Assembly (NCBI GenBank): GCA_031267235.1
Contig: JAIRZM010000003.1
Location: 52,717 to 116,716, forward strand
Reading direction: 5' to 3'
Source: Holosporaceae bacterium
GTDB taxonomy: Bacteria; Pseudomonadota; Alphaproteobacteria; UBA3830
Length of the DNA stretch: 64,000 nucleotides
In this document: positions 18,822 to 27,941 of the stretch, piece after piece
Position numbering within the stretch: the stretch's first letter is position 1
How the letters are laid out: every line of letters starts with the position of its first letter
Notes under the pieces: generated by a model
Database searches by the model: none
Told to the model about the DNA's origin: nothing
The model's input: only the letters and a program-made list of their open reading frames with translations
Program-made: the position numbers and the translations under genes

Positions 18822-19883
18822 ATGAATAAAAACTCAAAGATATACGTTGCGGGGCATTCGGGATTGGTAGGATCTGCCATAGTGAGATGCCTTAAGGCTT
18901 GCGGATATGAGAATATTATCACTAGATCCTCCGGTCTTCTTAATTTGGTAAAGCAAGATTCTGTGGACGAATTTTTTAATGCTCAAAAGCCGGAATACGT
19001 CTTTTTGGCAGCAGCGAAAGTTGGAGGAATTCTGGCCAATGGAACATATCCTGCAGATTTTATATATGAGAACATTATGATGGGAGCGAACATCGTTCAT
19101 GCGTCATATAAATACGGAGTTCAAAAACTTCTTAATCTTGGGTCCAGCTGTATTTATCCAAAATTTGCCCCGCAACCCATGAAGGAAGACAGCATACTAA
19201 CCTCAGAATTGGAGCCTACCAACGAGGCTTACTCCATAGCCAAAATCGCTGTCATAAAATTATGTCGCTATTATAATCAACAATATGGAACAAATTTCAT
19301 CTCCATCATGCCAACCAATCAGTATGGAGAAAACGACAATTTCAATATGGAGACGGCGCACGTGTTGCCCATGTTGATTCGGCGGTTTTATCTGGCGAAA
19401 TTGCTACAAAGTGATGATTTTGAAGGCATAAAGAAGGATCTGCAAAAATATCCCTTGGGATACGGCTTGGATTTTGAAAAAATAATTTACCAGGACAATG
19501 AAAAAATAGCTAATGTTCTAGCTACTTTGGGAGCCTATCGGGACAGAGTTGTCATCTGGGGAAATGGGCTAGTTTATCGTGAACTCATGAATTCTTGCGA
19601 CCTCGCCAACGCCTGTGTGTACCTAATGGAATACAAGGATCATAAAGACATTGGGGAATTTGTAAATATCACATCCGGAAGCGATATTTTAATGAAGGAT
19701 TTAGTGGAGATTGTAAAAAAAATCGTTGGATTTGAGGGAAAAATCGAATACGATGGCACAAAGCCTAATGGAATGCCGCGGAAGCTGATGGATGACACAA
19801 AAATTCGATCTCTGGGGTGGAGGCCGCAGATATCTCTAACTGAAGGCATTGGAAGCTATTACAAATGGTATGTGGAAAGTTAA
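18822..19883 (+). CDS. fcl: GDP-L-fucose synthase, long form
   Basis: This epimerase/reductase turns GDP-4-keto-6-deoxymannose into GDP-L-fucose. It shows VAGHSGLVGSAIVRCL for NADP binding, LAAAKVGGI, the SSCIYPKFAPQPM block and the catalytic Tyr-Lys in EAYSIAKIAVIKL. It is 353 residues, about 35-40 longer than the common E. coli type. The extra sequence lies between about residues 195 and 240, after MLIRRFYLAK. The product would feed fucose or a related sugar to the glycosyltransferase downstream, for LPS or another surface glycan. Confidence 0.94.
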   Translation: MNKNSKIYVAGHSGLVGSAIVRCLKACGYENIITRSSGLLNLVKQDSVDEFFNAQKPEYVFLAAAKVGGILANGTYPADFIYENIMMGANIVHASYKYGVQKLLNLGSSCIYPKFAPQPMKEDSILTSELEPTNEAYSIAKIAVIKLCRYYNQQYGTNFISIMPTNQYGENDNFNMETAHVLPMLIRRFYLAKLLQSDDFEGIKKDLQKYPLGYGLDFEKIIYQDNEKIANVLATLGAYRDRVVIWGNGLVYRELMNSCDLANACVYLMEYKDHKDIGEFVNITSGSDILMKDLVEIVKKIVGFEGKIEYDGTKPNGMPRKLMDDTKIRSLGWRPQISLTEGIGSYYKWYVES

Positions 19884-19889
19884 TATTAC

Positions 19890-21008
19890 ATGTCGCTTGC
19901 TGATTTTCCAAAAGTAACTGTAATTACAGTTGTGCGCGATCTTATAAAATTTAAAAGAAAGGAATTTTTTCTGCAGTGCCTTGAGTCTGTGCATGAGCAA
20001 ACTTATCCTAATATTGAACACATAATTATTGATGGAGCCTCAACGGACGGAACATTGGATTTACTAAAAGAATATGCAGCTACAGGATGGATTGAGTACT
20101 ATTCGGAACCGGATAATGGCATCTACTACGCCATGAATAAAGGAATTTGCAAATCCACTGGAAAATATATAAATTTTCTAAATTCAGACGACTATTTTTG
20201 CGATACGTTTGGACTAGAAAGGTCCGTTGAACTTCTGGAAGATTCCGGAGCCGTTTTTTCCTATTCCAAAGTATATTTCTCCCACAATGGCGAGAAGATC
20301 AGCTTGATGCCAAATAAAATTGAAAGGTTTTTCTTTAATATGCCATTTTGCCATCAGGGAACACTAATGAGGAAGGATGCGCTTGTAAATGAAGGCATGT
20401 TTGACACTGGCCTTAAAAGTGCCAGCGATTATGATTTGCTAATAAGACTAATCATTAAAGGTTGCAACTGCATACCAATTGATATAATTTTTACTGTATT
20501 TAGAGGTGGGGGGTTCTCGTCTGAATATAAGTCGCTATCTGACGGCGAATGTCAAAAAATTCAAAAAAAATATTTTCCAATGATGGAAAGTAAGCGAAAG
20601 AGAAGTTATGGACTAGAGTACACTGAGCATTATATTACAAAAGATCAATTAGAAAACATAAAATCCAGTGTCAACGAAGAAATATCAAAAAGAATATCAG
20701 AATTAAAAACAAAAAAACTCACGGACGGTAGATTGCGTATCAATTCTGGCGCTTATTTTGATTTTTTAATAAAGCGCTATTATTTTTGCGGAATAATTCC
20801 GATCTTAACCCTAAAACAAAGGACGATCCTATATGCTAAATCAGAAAAAATATGGTCTTTAGGTGGTGCAAGAATATTTCGCATTAGGGAAACGAGATAC
20901 AATAAAGTATATTTTTTTCTGAATATTCCGATTTTCATGGTTGCTCATAATCATGGAAGCTCATTTTGGAATTATTTACGGAAATTCATAGCTACGCTGA
21001 AAAAATGA
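19890..21008 (+). CDS. Family 2 glycosyltransferase
   Basis: This is a GT-A glycosyltransferase that adds a sugar from a nucleotide donor. The N-terminal catalytic domain shows VTVITVVRD, EHIIIDGASTDGT and the metal-binding region NFLNSDDYF, with SASDYDLLIRL further on. The C-terminal 130 residues are lysine-rich and of unknown use. Being six bases behind gmd-fcl, it likely transfers the fucose made by them. The AT content and long poly-A stretches are higher than in the genes around it, which often marks transferred surface-sugar genes. Confidence 0.85.
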   Translation: MSLADFPKVTVITVVRDLIKFKRKEFFLQCLESVHEQTYPNIEHIIIDGASTDGTLDLLKEYAATGWIEYYSEPDNGIYYAMNKGICKSTGKYINFLNSDDYFCDTFGLERSVELLEDSGAVFSYSKVYFSHNGEKISLMPNKIERFFFNMPFCHQGTLMRKDALVNEGMFDTGLKSASDYDLLIRLIIKGCNCIPIDIIFTVFRGGGFSSEYKSLSDGECQKIQKKYFPMMESKRKRSYGLEYTEHYITKDQLENIKSSVNEEISKRISELKTKKLTDGRLRINSGAYFDFLIKRYYFCGIIPILTLKQRTILYAKSEKIWSLGGARIFRIRETRYNKVYFFLNIPIFMVAHNHGSSFWNYLRKFIATLKK

Positions 21009-21048
21009 AGCATATGCTGAAAGAGAAAAAATCTGGGAGCGAGAAATT

Positions 21049-21486
21049 ATGGAAGTTGGTTTCTATCAAGTCATGGTTGGCAATTTAGTTATAACGTTGC
21101 CGCGTCTTCTGGAAAAAATTTATATTTCCGGACGGCGTTGCCTATTCTGTTCTCCATCGGAAGAGCGTCTAAAGGTTGTTGATAAAGCTCTATGGACATT
21201 TTCGACGAATGCATTTATTCCTCACGGTGATGGCAACTTTGGTTTTTGCGATCAACAACCGATTTATCTCACATCCGGAAAAGAAAATCCCAACAATGCA
21301 ACTGTGCAGGTGTTAACGGATACCTTCGATTATAAAAATTATGGTGAAAATTTTGAAAAAATTCTCTTTGTTTTTGATGATCCAATGCAGGTGGAGTGCG
21401 CCAAAACGCTCTATACTGACTTGAAAAAGAATCTGGAAAATGTAAACTACTGGGAACAGTCGGCCAATGGTTGGAAAGGAGTGTAG
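21049..21486 (+). CDS. holC: DNA polymerase III chi subunit
   Basis: The chi subunit links the clamp loader to single-strand-binding protein. Family features are EVGFYQ at the N-terminus, SGRRCLFCSPSEERLKVVDKALWTF, the phosphate-loop-like FIPHGD and QPIYLTS, and FVFDD. Length 145 is normal. It lies four bases ahead of ndk. Confidence 0.88.
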   Translation: MEVGFYQVMVGNLVITLPRLLEKIYISGRRCLFCSPSEERLKVVDKALWTFSTNAFIPHGDGNFGFCDQQPIYLTSGKENPNNATVQVLTDTFDYKNYGENFEKILFVFDDPMQVECAKTLYTDLKKNLENVNYWEQSANGWKGV

Positions 21487-21490
21487 GAAA

Positions 21491-21907
21491 ATGGAACGAA
21501 CGCTTTCTCTTATTAAACCGGACGCAGTTTTTAGGAATCTTACGGGAGCCATTAATTCCAGATTTGAACAGGCTGGTCTTAGAATTATAGCTCAAAAAAG
21601 GCTTCTGTTAACCAAATCCCAGGCGGAAAAATTTTATGAGATCCACCGGGAAAGGGCTTTTTACGGCAGTCTTTGCGGGTATATGTCTTCGGCTCCAATC
21701 GTTGCACAGATTTTATGCGGGAAAAATGCCGTTTCCAAAAATAGGGAGCTCATGGGAGCCACAAATCCTGCAAATGCAGAGATTGGCACAATACGCCGAG
21801 ATTTCGGAGAAGGCGTCGAGCGGAATGCGGTCCACGGTTCCGATAGCCTGGAAAATGCTGTTCTGGAAATAGGATTTTTCTTTAGCGAATTAGAGATTAT
21901 TGAATAG
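21491..21907 (+). CDS. ndk: Nucleoside diphosphate kinase
   Basis: This kinase balances nucleoside triphosphate pools by phosphate transfer through a histidine. It begins MERTLSLIKPDAVFRNLTG, and the active-site His is in RNAVHGSDSLENA. Length 138 is typical. The ATG at 21491 is chosen on family N-termini; an upstream in-frame ATG at 21467 lies inside holC. Confidence 0.96.
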   Translation: MERTLSLIKPDAVFRNLTGAINSRFEQAGLRIIAQKRLLLTKSQAEKFYEIHRERAFYGSLCGYMSSAPIVAQILCGKNAVSKNRELMGATNPANAEIGTIRRDFGEGVERNAVHGSDSLENAVLEIGFFFSELEIIE

Positions 21908-21909
21908 TC

Positions 21910-22470
21910 GTGGCACTAAAACGGTTTTTGTTTCTTGGATTATTAACGGTGTGGCAATGCCTCGCTGAGGGTGATCTTTTTTGGGAAATTCACAAAGTAA
22001 AGATAAAGCAAAGTGACGAGAACTCGTTTTACGCCAAACAAAAAGCGCTGGCAAATGCTCTTAGATCTGCATTTCGTAAATTAGTGGTAGAAAAATTAAA
22101 TGCAGATTCGCAGATTGCAGAAAAGATATCCAATGCTCAAATCCAGGAATGCATCTACGATTATTCCATCGAAAATGAGAAATATTCAGATTCATTCTAC
22201 ATAGCCGAATTATCCTATAGATTTTCCAGAGAAAAAGTTTCCCTTTTACTGGAGAGTCGTGGAGTAATTTTAAATGTTCCGAAGAAAAACTACTCCGAGA
22301 AGATAAAAATTGTTTTGCGCAGCAGAGACTTTTTGCAAAATATAGCGATGCTGAGGAAATTAGATTTTTTTGTGGAGTTATTTTCCGGCGAGAAGGTGGT
22401 TTTCAGCATGGATAAAAAAAACATCTATGCTTTTCGGAAACTGCGCATTAGGTATGCGCAACTGCAATGA
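21910..22470 (+). CDS. DUF2066-like secreted protein (N-terminal half only)
   Basis: This 186-residue protein has a signal peptide (about 1-19). The pattern ALANALRSAFRKLVVEKLN followed by IQECIYDYSIENEKYSDSFYIAELSYRFSREKVSLLLESRGV resembles the first half of DUF2066 proteins as I recall them. Those are about twice as long and often sit before a CDP-alcohol phosphatidyltransferase in alphaproteobacteria, as this one does. Function is unknown. Its last four bases overlap the next gene (ATGA). GTG start. Confidence 0.6.
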   Translation: MALKRFLFLGLLTVWQCLAEGDLFWEIHKVKIKQSDENSFYAKQKALANALRSAFRKLVVEKLNADSQIAEKISNAQIQECIYDYSIENEKYSDSFYIAELSYRFSREKVSLLLESRGVILNVPKKNYSEKIKIVLRSRDFLQNIAMLRKLDFFVELFSGEKVVFSMDKKNIYAFRKLRIRYAQLQ

Positions 22471-23021
22471 ATGCGTTGCTGAGGTATGTGCCGAATTGTT
22501 TATCTCTGCTGCGAATAGCTTTATCACTCCTATTTATTCAACTCATTCTTAGCGACGACATTGCTTTGGGCTGCCTCGTTTTTGCCATCGCTGCCGTTTC
22601 AGATTTTTTTGATGGCTATTGGGCAAGAAAATTTAATGTCTCATCCGATCTTGGAGCAATGCTGGATCCTTTGGCGGACAAATTTTTGATGATCTCTTCC
22701 TATTCTTTATTGACCTACGTTGGATTTATTCCCTTCTACGTTGTTCCGCTGGTAATTGGCCGGGACTTGCTGATATTGTTTGTGGTATTACTCTGCAGAC
22801 GTCGCAGAATAAATCTTCCCATTAATCCGTTAATATCCAGCAAAATTAACACCACGATTCAGATATTGTTCGTAACGCTAATTCTGGCTTGTAAGCTTTT
22901 AGAGATGGATATACCATACGCAAAGGACGCTGGAGCGATGCTGGTATGCCTTTCTACGTTTTATTCCGGAGCGGATTATGTACAGAAGTACCGTTGGATT
23001 TGGTCGGAGTTATTTAAATAG
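22467..23021 (+). CDS. CDP-alcohol phosphatidyltransferase (PgsA-like)
   Basis: This integral membrane enzyme transfers a phosphatidyl group from CDP-diacylglycerol to an alcohol. The family signature DGxxAR...G...D...D is complete in DFFDGYWARKF followed by LGAMLDPLADK (residues about 49-75). There are five or six hydrophobic segments. The acceptor is probably glycerol-3-phosphate, but this cannot be told from other members by motif. It overlaps the AI-2E gene by 44 bases. Confidence 0.87.
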   Translation: MNALLRYVPNCLSLLRIALSLLFIQLILSDDIALGCLVFAIAAVSDFFDGYWARKFNVSSDLGAMLDPLADKFLMISSYSLLTYVGFIPFYVVPLVIGRDLLILFVVLLCRRRRINLPINPLISSKINTTIQILFVTLILACKLLEMDIPYAKDAGAMLVCLSTFYSGADYVQKYRWIWSELFK

Positions 23022-24054
23022 CAAGTCCGTATTTTGGATAGCTGTTTTTCTATTTTTCACTGTATTTTTTCGTTTGTTTTCAGCCATATGCTTTCCATTT
23101 ACCGTAGGATTCATTTTGGCGTATCTCTGCGCTCCGCTGATGAATGTTTTGGAAAATTATCTGAATCGAACGCTGCTTTGTTTGATATTTTCGCTGTGCT
23201 CGGTGTTTATGTTCATATGGATCGGAGCGGAAACGTTTCCAAAGGCAAAAGAATACTTATTTTTGATAACAGACCACTGGCCGGAGTACTACGATGGCCT
23301 CGTATCGTTTTTTGATAAGATTTTTTCTGCTGCGGAATTGGTTCAATATCAACCGGCAATTGCAAATTTAAAACTCGAAATGCAACAGTATTTGAACCAG
23401 AAAGCGCATATTTTAGCTTCGATAGTTGGGGAAATTGCCTCAAGGCGATACGTCATAACCGATTTTTTTTCCTTTTTTATAATTATGCCGATTTCATTTT
23501 TTTATTTTCTGAGAGATTGGAATACGTTAAGCGAGTTTGTGTGCGGCGCTGTGCCTAATCGTCACCGGAGGATTTTAATCGAAACTTCCATGATCATCCG
23601 CAGAACTTTTGGGAATTTTTTCCAAGGCCAGTTCTATGTGGTTGCAATTTTATCCGCCTACTATGTCCTACTACTGTTGGCTATCGGTGTGGATAAGTAT
23701 CTTTTTTTAGGCGTTATATCTGGATTTTCATCTTTTGTTCCATTTATCGGTGCGTTATTCTCTCTTTTTCTCGTAATATTGGTAAGCCTTCCGATGCTAA
23801 CCATGGTCAAGGTATATGTAATTCTGGCCATTTATATGGTGGGACAGTTTTTCGAAGGTTATGTGCTAACGCCTCGCTTTGTTGGAAAAAAAACCGGACT
23901 TCATCCGTTGTGGATTCTATTTTCCTTTTTTGCCGGCATTGAATTATTGGGCGTCATCGGAGTACTGGTGGCAATTCCATTGGCTGCCGTTGCGAGAAAT
24001 CTCATAGGATTTACTCTAAGTAGATTCAAAGCAAGTCAGGCTTATAAGCAATAA
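22978..24054 (+). CDS. AI-2E family (PerM/TqsA-type) transporter
   Basis: This is a 358-residue membrane protein with paired N-terminal helices (about 17-40, 60-80), a long cytoplasmic or periplasmic stretch and five or six C-terminal helices. The C-terminal block GVISGFSSFVPFIGALFSLF and EGYVLTPRFVGKKTGLHPLW is typical of the family. Substrates vary (autoinducer, ions), so none is named. In alphaproteobacteria a gene of this family commonly precedes hdaA. The start overlaps the previous gene by 44 bases; a later start is possible but none has a good ribosome site. Confidence 0.87.
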   Translation: MYRSTVGFGRSYLNSKSVFWIAVFLFFTVFFRLFSAICFPFTVGFILAYLCAPLMNVLENYLNRTLLCLIFSLCSVFMFIWIGAETFPKAKEYLFLITDHWPEYYDGLVSFFDKIFSAAELVQYQPAIANLKLEMQQYLNQKAHILASIVGEIASRRYVITDFFSFFIIMPISFFYFLRDWNTLSEFVCGAVPNRHRRILIETSMIIRRTFGNFFQGQFYVVAILSAYYVLLLLAIGVDKYLFLGVISGFSSFVPFIGALFSLFLVILVSLPMLTMVKVYVILAIYMVGQFFEGYVLTPRFVGKKTGLHPLWILFSFFAGIELLGVIGVLVAIPLAAVARNLIGFTLSRFKASQAYKQ

Positions 24055-24056
24055 CA

Positions 24057-24770
24057 ATGCAGCAGGAAATTTTTAATTTTCGCAGGATTGAAAATATTCG
24101 CTGGAGCGACTTTATTAGAAGCGATGAAAATTATAAAGCCATTGCTTGTTTGATGGAGTGGCCAACCTGGACCAATAATGGCGTAATTTTATTTGGCGGT
24201 GCTGGAACTGGCAAAACGCATCTTGCCGCGCTGTGGGCGCAGACCGCGAATGCTGTATATGTTCTGGCTGAGGCTCTTAATCACAATCCGCGAGATCTCT
24301 TTGCGGCAGATTGCAATTTTGTTATCGACAATTTTGATGATTTTTTAAGCTTAAGCGCCGGGCGCCAAGATTGGATATTCCATTTCTTCAACATTGCTCA
24401 CGAAAAAAGTAGATATTTTTTGATTTTGAGCAGAACTAAGCCATCTTTCTGGAATATGGAGCTAAACGATCTAAAATCTAGAATGCTAACCCTCTCGGCA
24501 GTAGAAATAGAGGATCCCGGCGATGACCTGTTGTTTAAAATTGCAAAAAAAATAATGAGAGACCTAGGGCTTGCTGTTCCAGATGATGTGTTGTCTCATT
24601 TGCTCTATGTGATTGATCGTAACGTTGCGTCCATGGCTGAAGTTTTGAGGACATTGGATAAATTATCACTTCAACAGAAAAAGACCATCACGCTGGCATT
24701 TGCCAAAAAGTATTTGAGCAGGAAAGAGCTCACTAAATCCCTAGGTTTTTCAAATGAACTAGAAATGTGA
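24057..24770 (+). CDS. hdaA: DnaA-related regulator HdaA/Hda
   Basis: This AAA+ protein works with the sliding clamp to convert DnaA-ATP to DnaA-ADP and so prevents re-initiation. The N-terminal clamp-binding motif is QQEIFNF. Walker A is GGAGTGKTHLAALWA (about residues 47-61) and Walker B-like CNFVIDNFDDF. The C-terminal lid has RNVASMAEVLRTLDKLSL. Length 237 fits. Its last 38 bases overlap the 3' end of lptD on the other strand. Confidence 0.9.
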   Translation: MQQEIFNFRRIENIRWSDFIRSDENYKAIACLMEWPTWTNNGVILFGGAGTGKTHLAALWAQTANAVYVLAEALNHNPRDLFAADCNFVIDNFDDFLSLSAGRQDWIFHFFNIAHEKSRYFLILSRTKPSFWNMELNDLKSRMLTLSAVEIEDPGDDLLFKIAKKIMRDLGLAVPDDVLSHLLYVIDRNVASMAEVLRTLDKLSLQQKKTITLAFAKKYLSRKELTKSLGFSNELEM

Positions 24771-26898
24771 AAACAGTTTCCGGTTTAAGATCTCCGCCGC
24801 TGTAGTTTCTTCTTTCGAGCATTAGGTCGATCTTGGCGCATTCGTTGCTCCATTCCAATGCAATATTCTGCCGCACTAATTTATATTTATTCGTTGATTT
24901 TTCTTGAAGATTATTGGCATTTTTAAATTCGTTTCCAATTATGAGGGAGCCTTTTAGGGTTGTGGTGCCGGTTGCATGCCAAGCGATATCTAACATTATC
25001 CCCTTGTATTTCTGAATTTTCTGCTCTTTTGTCAGCGAAGATGCATTCGTTGCAAATGGATCGAAAAGGCATTGTTTCCCATTAAAAACAAGAAGTTCTA
25101 AATCGATTCTTTTGTTGGAGAAACGCACTCCTTCCTCCAGCGTTAGCAATTTTTTTTCTTTGGGTGAATAGCTTCCATTGCCCACAAATGTAAATTCATT
25201 GGACAAAAAGACCTCTAAGGTTGTGATGATATTCGAATGTTTATACTTTAATCCTGAACTTTCCAATCGTTCCGGAGGAGTTGTAAGTTCGCTGGATCTT
25301 CCGATTATAAAACGATATAAGCTCTCTCCATCATCGTATCCTGCAAGCTTTAGTCCATAATAAATGCGTTTTCCGGAGTCTATGTTATAGGGAGAAACGG
25401 ATCTATTTTCATAAAAAAGATTAAAATTATTAGCTTCGTATACTGGGTCTTCAAAAATATCGTTATATTTTTTATTGCTAGAAATTATGGTCCCGACGAT
25501 TGGAGTAACGATCGTATCAATCCAGGCGGAGGATAGGAGCAATGGCCACTGCCAAGAGCAATGCAGTAGCGGAATCGCGCCACAGAAAGAATCGTAGTTC
25601 GTCTTTTCTCTTTCCGAAACATTCAATCCTCTAAAGGAAATAGCGCCCCTAATGTTAAAAATATTTCCATAGGGAAGTAATATTTTCTTATCCCAAGAGG
25701 CTTTTGAAATAACTTTTTGCGCAGACCTGTTGTTGTTAAAATCCAAATTCATAAATAAGAAATCAAAATGACAGCTGCCATTTAGCAGTTCTAGGGAACA
25801 ATTTCGTTCCAAAACCGGAAGAATGCGCGGAATATTTTCGGAATATTCGCTCTGAAACATAGCCGTTTTTAGGGAAGTATAATTTTCGCCATCGAACCCT
25901 TCTAGCTTCGCATTACTTTCCAGAGCTCTGTCAACGACTTTAAAAAATGAAAATCTTTTTAAATAGTATCTATCAGACGATAAATTGATGTCTGAACTGC
26001 ACCTCCAAACATCATTCATCTCGTATCTTATTTTAGAAAATATATGCCCACGATAGCCGGAATTTTTTATTTTTTCGATGGTTTTTAAGTCAAAATCACT
26101 GCTAACTGCAAAATTTGATACAGATTTTGTTCCTGTCATGCTAGCATCGATGTCAAATTCTCCATTTGGGAGCCTTACGCCATAGTAAATCCACCCAACA
26201 CTGCCAATTTTTGATGTTACTATGGGCTTAAGCAATAGTTCCTGAGAGTTAGAAATAGCATATAAATACTTGGGACATATACTGAGTCCCCTCTCATTGG
26301 ATGTGGAAAATTCCGGAACCAAAAAACCGCTTTTTCTTTTTACTTTGGGACTTACGGAGGCTAGATACGGCAGATAAACAATCGGAGTTCCAAATAATTC
26401 GAGTTCTGCATTTTTATACTCGATATATTCTTCCGGATCAAAAATTACAGTGGAAGATTTTACCTGCCATGTCAGCTCGTTACATTCATTACATTCGTAG
26501 CATGGCGTAGAAATTGCATTCTTTAACTCAAATTTTCCGGCATTTAGAATGCATTTTTTAGCAGCTAGTCGCGACTTGTCTGGCATTATTATTTTTATAT
26601 TTTTTGCATTTCCGGATCTAAAATTTTTATTTACCGAAAGCGAGTCCATAAAGTAAGTATTTAATTTTTCGTCTTTTATAATTACATTTTCCTTTGCTTC
26701 CAGGAGTTCATTTTTTTTATCATAGGAAATTCTGTTCGCCGATATTATGCGGCCATAATATACGATTATTACGTTTCCAGTGCAGTGAACTGCATTTTTA
26801 GTATATTGGGCGCTGTCGGCATTAATAAATGTAATCTCCTCACCCAAGAGTGAAACAAAAGAGAGACAATTTATCATCACTGCCAGTAATTTTTTCAT
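24733..26898 (-). CDS. lptD: LPS assembly outer-membrane protein LptD
   Basis: LptD is the outer-membrane barrel that inserts LPS in the outer leaflet together with LptE. After a signal peptide (MKKLLAVMINCLSFVSLLG) comes an OstA/LptA-like domain (about 25-120) and a large barrel to residue 721. The cysteine-rich STPCYECNECNELTWQVKS matches the disulfide region of alphaproteobacterial LptD, and FGTPIVYLPYL is a family block. ATG 26898 is chosen because it opens the signal peptide and overlaps the lptG stop (ATGA). Its 3' end overlaps hdaA convergently. Confidence 0.92.
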   Translation of the reverse strand: MKKLLAVMINCLSFVSLLGEEITFINADSAQYTKNAVHCTGNVIIVYYGRIISANRISYDKKNELLEAKENVIIKDEKLNTYFMDSLSVNKNFRSGNAKNIKIIMPDKSRLAAKKCILNAGKFELKNAISTPCYECNECNELTWQVKSSTVIFDPEEYIEYKNAELELFGTPIVYLPYLASVSPKVKRKSGFLVPEFSTSNERGLSICPKYLYAISNSQELLLKPIVTSKIGSVGWIYYGVRLPNGEFDIDASMTGTKSVSNFAVSSDFDLKTIEKIKNSGYRGHIFSKIRYEMNDVWRCSSDINLSSDRYYLKRFSFFKVVDRALESNAKLEGFDGENYTSLKTAMFQSEYSENIPRILPVLERNCSLELLNGSCHFDFLFMNLDFNNNRSAQKVISKASWDKKILLPYGNIFNIRGAISFRGLNVSEREKTNYDSFCGAIPLLHCSWQWPLLLSSAWIDTIVTPIVGTIISSNKKYNDIFEDPVYEANNFNLFYENRSVSPYNIDSGKRIYYGLKLAGYDDGESLYRFIIGRSSELTTPPERLESSGLKYKHSNIITTLEVFLSNEFTFVGNGSYSPKEKKLLTLEEGVRFSNKRIDLELLVFNGKQCLFDPFATNASSLTKEQKIQKYKGIMLDIAWHATGTTTLKGSLIIGNEFKNANNLQEKSTNKYKLVRQNIALEWSNECAKIDLMLERRNYSGGDLKPETVFTFLVHLKNLGI

Positions 26899-27941
26899 GC
26901 TTCTTTCCAGATTAATACGGCTATGGAGAGGCACAATAATATAGACACGAGGCTCCAACATGCAAAAGGCGCAGATATTATGCCGGAATACGCCAAAGAT
27001 TCCAGTATGCTATTGATGAATCTCAATAGAATTGCGCTTGCCATAACCTTTAGAGCAATGTTGGTTCTTGTCTTATAGCGATTAATTGGAAAACAGATGA
27101 TCGCTGCGATTAATGCAAATAAAATGAAATTGGCGAAATTGGCCAACAGCTTGTGAAATCCCAATTCGTAGAGTCTTAATGTCACTAGGTTTTCTTTTTG
27201 TATGCGGTAAATTTTGTATAGCGAATAAACATCCTGCTTTGCCGGTGATTTTAGCAGCAGCGAAATCAGGTCCGGCGACATTTTGCTGGGAACTTCTAGT
27301 ATGTCTTTATTTTTAATTCCATCGCTATCTATGGAGGTTACGTTTTTTAGAATCCATCTGTCATTTTTTATCATAGCCTGATGAGCGAATATGCGCCTAT
27401 TATTCGCCATATTAAATAGATACAGCCCGTTTATTTGGCTTTCTTTTATGGTTTTTATGAATATTATTTCATCGCTTCGGCTACAATCTATCCAAATGTT
27501 TTCGTTAGTTTCCTCCGAGTAACCAACGTGGGCAGCTGCCTTTTCATAAAATAATCTTTCACAAAACAATCCAAGAGGATGAAAAACTAATATCCAAATG
27601 GTCGCCACAAAAATCGCAAAGCTAACAAAAGGATATAATATTTGCTGCGGAGATTGACCGCTGGATTTTAAAATCGTCATTTGGTTTGATTTACATAAAC
27701 TCCACAGACTAAAGGTCGCTGTTAGGAAATAAATGTAGTGCAAAATTTCGCCAAAAGTTGACGGAGTTCGTAGGAGAGATAATTTTATTGCAAAAAGAGT
27801 TTCATCTATGGTGGATATTGGGAATTTTCTGCCAACTTCCGCAAAATCAAAAAGTAAAATCAAGCAGAAGACTGATAATGACGAAAAAATCATTGTTTTT
27901 AGCTGCATCTTAAAAAGATACTTAAAAATAGTTTTTTTCAT
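26895..27941 (-). CDS. lptG: LPS export permease LptG
   Basis: LptG is one of the two membrane subunits of the LptB2FG transporter that extracts LPS from the inner membrane. It has N-terminal helices (about 15-32, 60-83, 101-120), a periplasmic jellyroll (about 130-260) and C-terminal helices. FGEILHYIYFLTATFSLWSL and SNQMTILKSSGQSPQQIL carry the family's coupling-helix features. It overlaps lptF upstream and lptD downstream by four bases each. Confidence 0.9.
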   Translation of the reverse strand: MKKTIFKYLFKMQLKTMIFSSLSVFCLILLFDFAEVGRKFPISTIDETLFAIKLSLLRTPSTFGEILHYIYFLTATFSLWSLCKSNQMTILKSSGQSPQQILYPFVSFAIFVATIWILVFHPLGLFCERLFYEKAAAHVGYSEETNENIWIDCSRSDEIIFIKTIKESQINGLYLFNMANNRRIFAHQAMIKNDRWILKNVTSIDSDGIKNKDILEVPSKMSPDLISLLLKSPAKQDVYSLYKIYRIQKENLVTLRLYELGFHKLLANFANFILFALIAAIICFPINRYKTRTNIALKVMASAILLRFINSILESLAYSGIISAPFACWSLVSILLCLSIAVLIWKEA

